Source of the DNA: Amorphochlora amoebiformis
Lineage: Eukaryota; Cercozoa; Chlorarachniophyceae
Direction: 5' to 3'
Assembly: GCA_054601695.1 (NCBI GenBank)
Contig: BAAHQB010000163.1
Location: 310,001-374,000 of the forward strand
Length of the DNA stretch: 64,000 nucleotides
Every line of letters starts with the position of its first letter. Positions within the stretch are counted from its first letter, which is position 1. Below are positions 61,101-64,000 of this stretch, piece by piece. The translations under genes and the position numbers were made by a program. Below the pieces are notes generated by a model, which was not told the DNA's origin, ran no database searches, and saw only the letters and a program-made list of their open reading frames with translations.

Positions 61101-62040
61101 TTTTCTTGTAAACCCGTCTCGATAGCTCAGAGGATGAAGAAAGACTATTGATTCGAATCAACCGCCGACCTCCTCCAGGGTAACAAATCCGAGCGAAACG
61201 CGACAGTTTTAATACAGTATGGGGCAGGTTATTGATATGTGAGATATTAGATATTAGATATCGATATATCACATAGACACTCGTGTGTAGTTCCTAATAT
61301 GCGTATATCTCATTACCCATATGTGCCATATGTGCTGTGTTCTTGCGCAGTTAATTTCCCGAGTCTTATCAACCGAGGTTGCGTGGGAGCTTGGAGAACC
61401 CGGCAAGAAAGCGTATTTTCACAGTCACTAGCCCATCGATACATATGAATGGACTTCATGCATGATGAGCAACCGTAAATCTGTCAATCCACTGATTGAC
61501 CATGAAGAATTTATACTAATCTTCTCTCTGACTGCCCTTCCATTGACACATATTCTTCGCCCCGTCACAATTTCACTTCGACTCACCAAAACTTTTTGTC
61601 CTCCCGTATCCCTCAGTGCCCGCACATCCCTATCCATGCCACTCACCAGGTCACCAACGATGAATATGAGTCCATGAGACACGCATTCTATATCAGCCAG
61701 GCCTCCTCCCCATGGGCCCAAGGCTTTCATGCGGATGCAATAGAAACAAACGTTATAGAAACAACTTCCGGGGAAATTCCTAGAATATCCCTGGAGCCTG
61801 TCTTCATGCCCATTGGGCGCTCGGGTAGTAGCGGGGATACCTTACGGCGACCTGGGGTTTTCCTTGGCGCTGTTAGCTCGCTCGCCTGGATGTGACGGCA
61901 GATGTTTCCTATTCGGAGACATGTGCAAAAGAATACTTGTTTTTTCGGTTGTATATTTATGTAGAAATTGAATGCGGTATGTACATGTAAAAGAATACTT
62001 GTTTTTTCGGTTGTAGATTTCTGTTGAAATTAATGCGGTA
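61101..62040. other. 5' flank of SLC12 and unassigned unique DNA
   Basis: 61101-61430 is probably the SLC12 promoter/5' UTR; it contains TTCTTGCGCAG near 61342. 61430-61900 is of normal composition with open frames on both strands (about 100 codons minus at 61428-61730, about 100 plus at 61596-61895), but neither shows a domain or convincing splice sites. A 60-base segment (AGAATACTTGTTTTTTCGGT) is repeated at 61930 and 61992. Confidence 0.45.
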
Positions 62041-62065
62041 TGCACATGTACATGTTATATTTATG

Positions 62066-62150
<85 letters not shown>

Positions 62151-62197
62151 TGTGTGTGTGTGTATGTATATGTAGAAAGATATATATGTATATGTAT

Positions 62198-62244
<47 letters not shown>

Positions 62245-62271
62245 CACATATTTATATAGAAATGAATATAC

Positions 62272-62369
<98 letters not shown>

Positions 62370-62380
62370 TATACAAATAC

Positions 62381-62421
<41 letters not shown>

Positions 62422-62640
62422 CATATATAGATATATAATATATATATATACATACGTACATACATGTAAATGTGTAGATATATGAAACATCTTTGCACCG
62501 GCTATCACGCTGAATTTTGATTCGATATGAATTTTGTGCCCATTACCGGTGCCATAGCAACCTAGTTGCGATTCCATCCCTGGAACCACCCTTTCCTTGG
62601 ACTCAGGGCCACTCGTATACTACATTAACTGCACATATAC

Positions 62641-62694
<54 letters not shown>

Positions 62695-62709
62695 CATTAT
62701 CTATGTATG

Positions 62710-62742
<33 letters not shown>

Positions 62743-62743
62743 G

Positions 62744-62830
<87 letters not shown>

Positions 62831-63193
62831 TGATTTGTTTATGTATTTATACAAACGTGTGATTTTATACATACATGGATAAATACGTACATATACATAT
62901 TATATAAATTTGCATATATGATATATATATATATATATATACATATCAATATATATATATATATATATATATACATAATATGTACACTGTATTCTATAAT
63001 ATTTGAAATATGCATATGTATATATATATATATATATATACATATATGTATACATATATATATAATATATATATGTATATATATATATATATATAATATA
63101 TATATAAATAAATATATATGCATATATATAAATATATATATATAAACATTATATATGTCATCATAACAATTTTATATGTGTATCTATATCTTC
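62041..63193. repeat. TA, GT and CATA arrays
   Basis: Low-complexity DNA with one unique island at 62480-62630 that has no recognised feature. Confidence 0.6.
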
Positions 63194-63329
63194 AGGTAAG
63201 TGTGGTAGTCAGACGGTGCTTTAAAAGCCCTGGGGCCCGAGGGCCTTGTACTGCAGTACCAGTGTCATATCTTGAAGCTAAAGCGGGCTACTACGCTAGC
63301 CCTGTGGAATCCAGTGTGGATGAAATGTA
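63194..63329 (+). other. Possible single coding exon
   Basis: After ATCTTCAG a frame reads VVVRRCFKSPGARGPC, then SYLEAKAGYYASPVESSVDEM, ending at a strong GAAAT|GTAAGT-like donor. Composition is exon-like compared with its surroundings. No family is recognised and no partner exon is visible; 63330-64000 is CTAG-rich unique sequence. Confidence 0.3.
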
Positions 63330-64000
63330 AGTGCTGCAACCGTACCGTATAATTAGTTGCCGTCATCGCATCGAATTGCAAGCTAAAGTTCGAAGGCGGA
63401 GTATAGTTGTACAGCTATCTAGATCTAATCTAGAGTATACGAGCTATATATTTACATGTTCATATACGTGTGACATGACATATGGCTTGGTCTCAGTATA
63501 TATACACGAGATACATCCCAATGTAAGTTATATGATCATCTCTCATGTACGAATCGGATCACGATATCACTTGAACGCTAGATCATATACTAGCATATAA
63601 TCTCGGCCTAGCTAGCGATGGTCCGATGGTCACTGTTGTGTATCGTAGCCTTAGTCCAGTATATTTAATTGTCTACTTCTAGTACTTGCACACCGGCTTC
63701 AGCTTCTCCAACAGTAGTTAACGCCGACAATATATAGCCTAGATAGCCCCAACACACACTGGTCATGCTAGACATATCTAGATATCTAGATATATATCTA
63801 GATATATCATATAAATATTCATTTAAAGAAATATCTACTGAAAACAACATAAACTAAAGATTGACTATGCCGGTTACCGCATTTCTAGCATGCGCATATA
63901 TATATATTTGCCCCATCGCGGACTTCGCTAGTCTTGATTCTTGAACGGCATAAACTCGATCTTATTATAATGATAACCGCATGTATGATATTATATATTT

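Overview
The window is nuclear DNA of a eukaryote, most likely a unicellular one. Genes are split by GT-AG introns. TTAGGG-type interstitial repeats are scattered through it, and about half the sequence is (TA)n or closely related low-complexity DNA. Short, GC-richer exons sit as islands in this background. I could not name the species. The gene set (small UCH peptidase, Qa-SNARE, Spg1/Tem1-like GTPase, NKCC-type transporter, p25-alpha/TPPP-like protein) suggests a protist, and the TPPP-like gene hints weakly at a flagellated one.

Layout: (1) 561-5889 (+), 3' part of a ubiquitin C-terminal hydrolase (C12/UCHL3 type). (2) 7446-9888 (-), a protein with an acidic N-terminus and a degenerate EF-hand/p25-like C-terminus. 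(3) 10047-12190 (+), a complete eight-exon syntaxin, divergent from gene 2. (4) 12.2-27.9 kb, gene-poor DNA full of minisatellites and telomere-like blocks, with one possible tiny ORF at 26.56 kb. (5) 27943-29005 (-), a complete six-exon Spg1/Tem1-like GTPase. (6) 30093-33812 (-), a basic, disordered protein of unknown function. (7) 34172-46351 (+), a gene of about 20 exons with a cold-shock domain and a probable LOTUS/OST-HTH domain, divergent from gene 6. (8) 46.4-48.1 kb, CTAG-rich spacer. (9) 48134-61100 (-), a complete 22-exon SLC12 cation-chloride cotransporter of NKCC type. (10) 61.1-64 kb, mostly unassigned.

The gene models were built by hand from exon homology, splice sites and reading phase. 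For syntaxin, Spg1, gene 6, SLC12 and the visible UCH exons, every junction keeps phase. Three junctions elsewhere do not resolve: one in the CSD/LOTUS gene and two in the p25-like gene.

The most unusual pattern is that several exons are surrounded by partial copies of themselves, separated by TA arrays. Copies upstream of an exon keep its acceptor edge and copies downstream keep its donor edge. I call these exon-edge echoes. They occur in the UCH, CSD/LOTUS and SLC12 genes. Some carry intact splice sites and would insert in frame.
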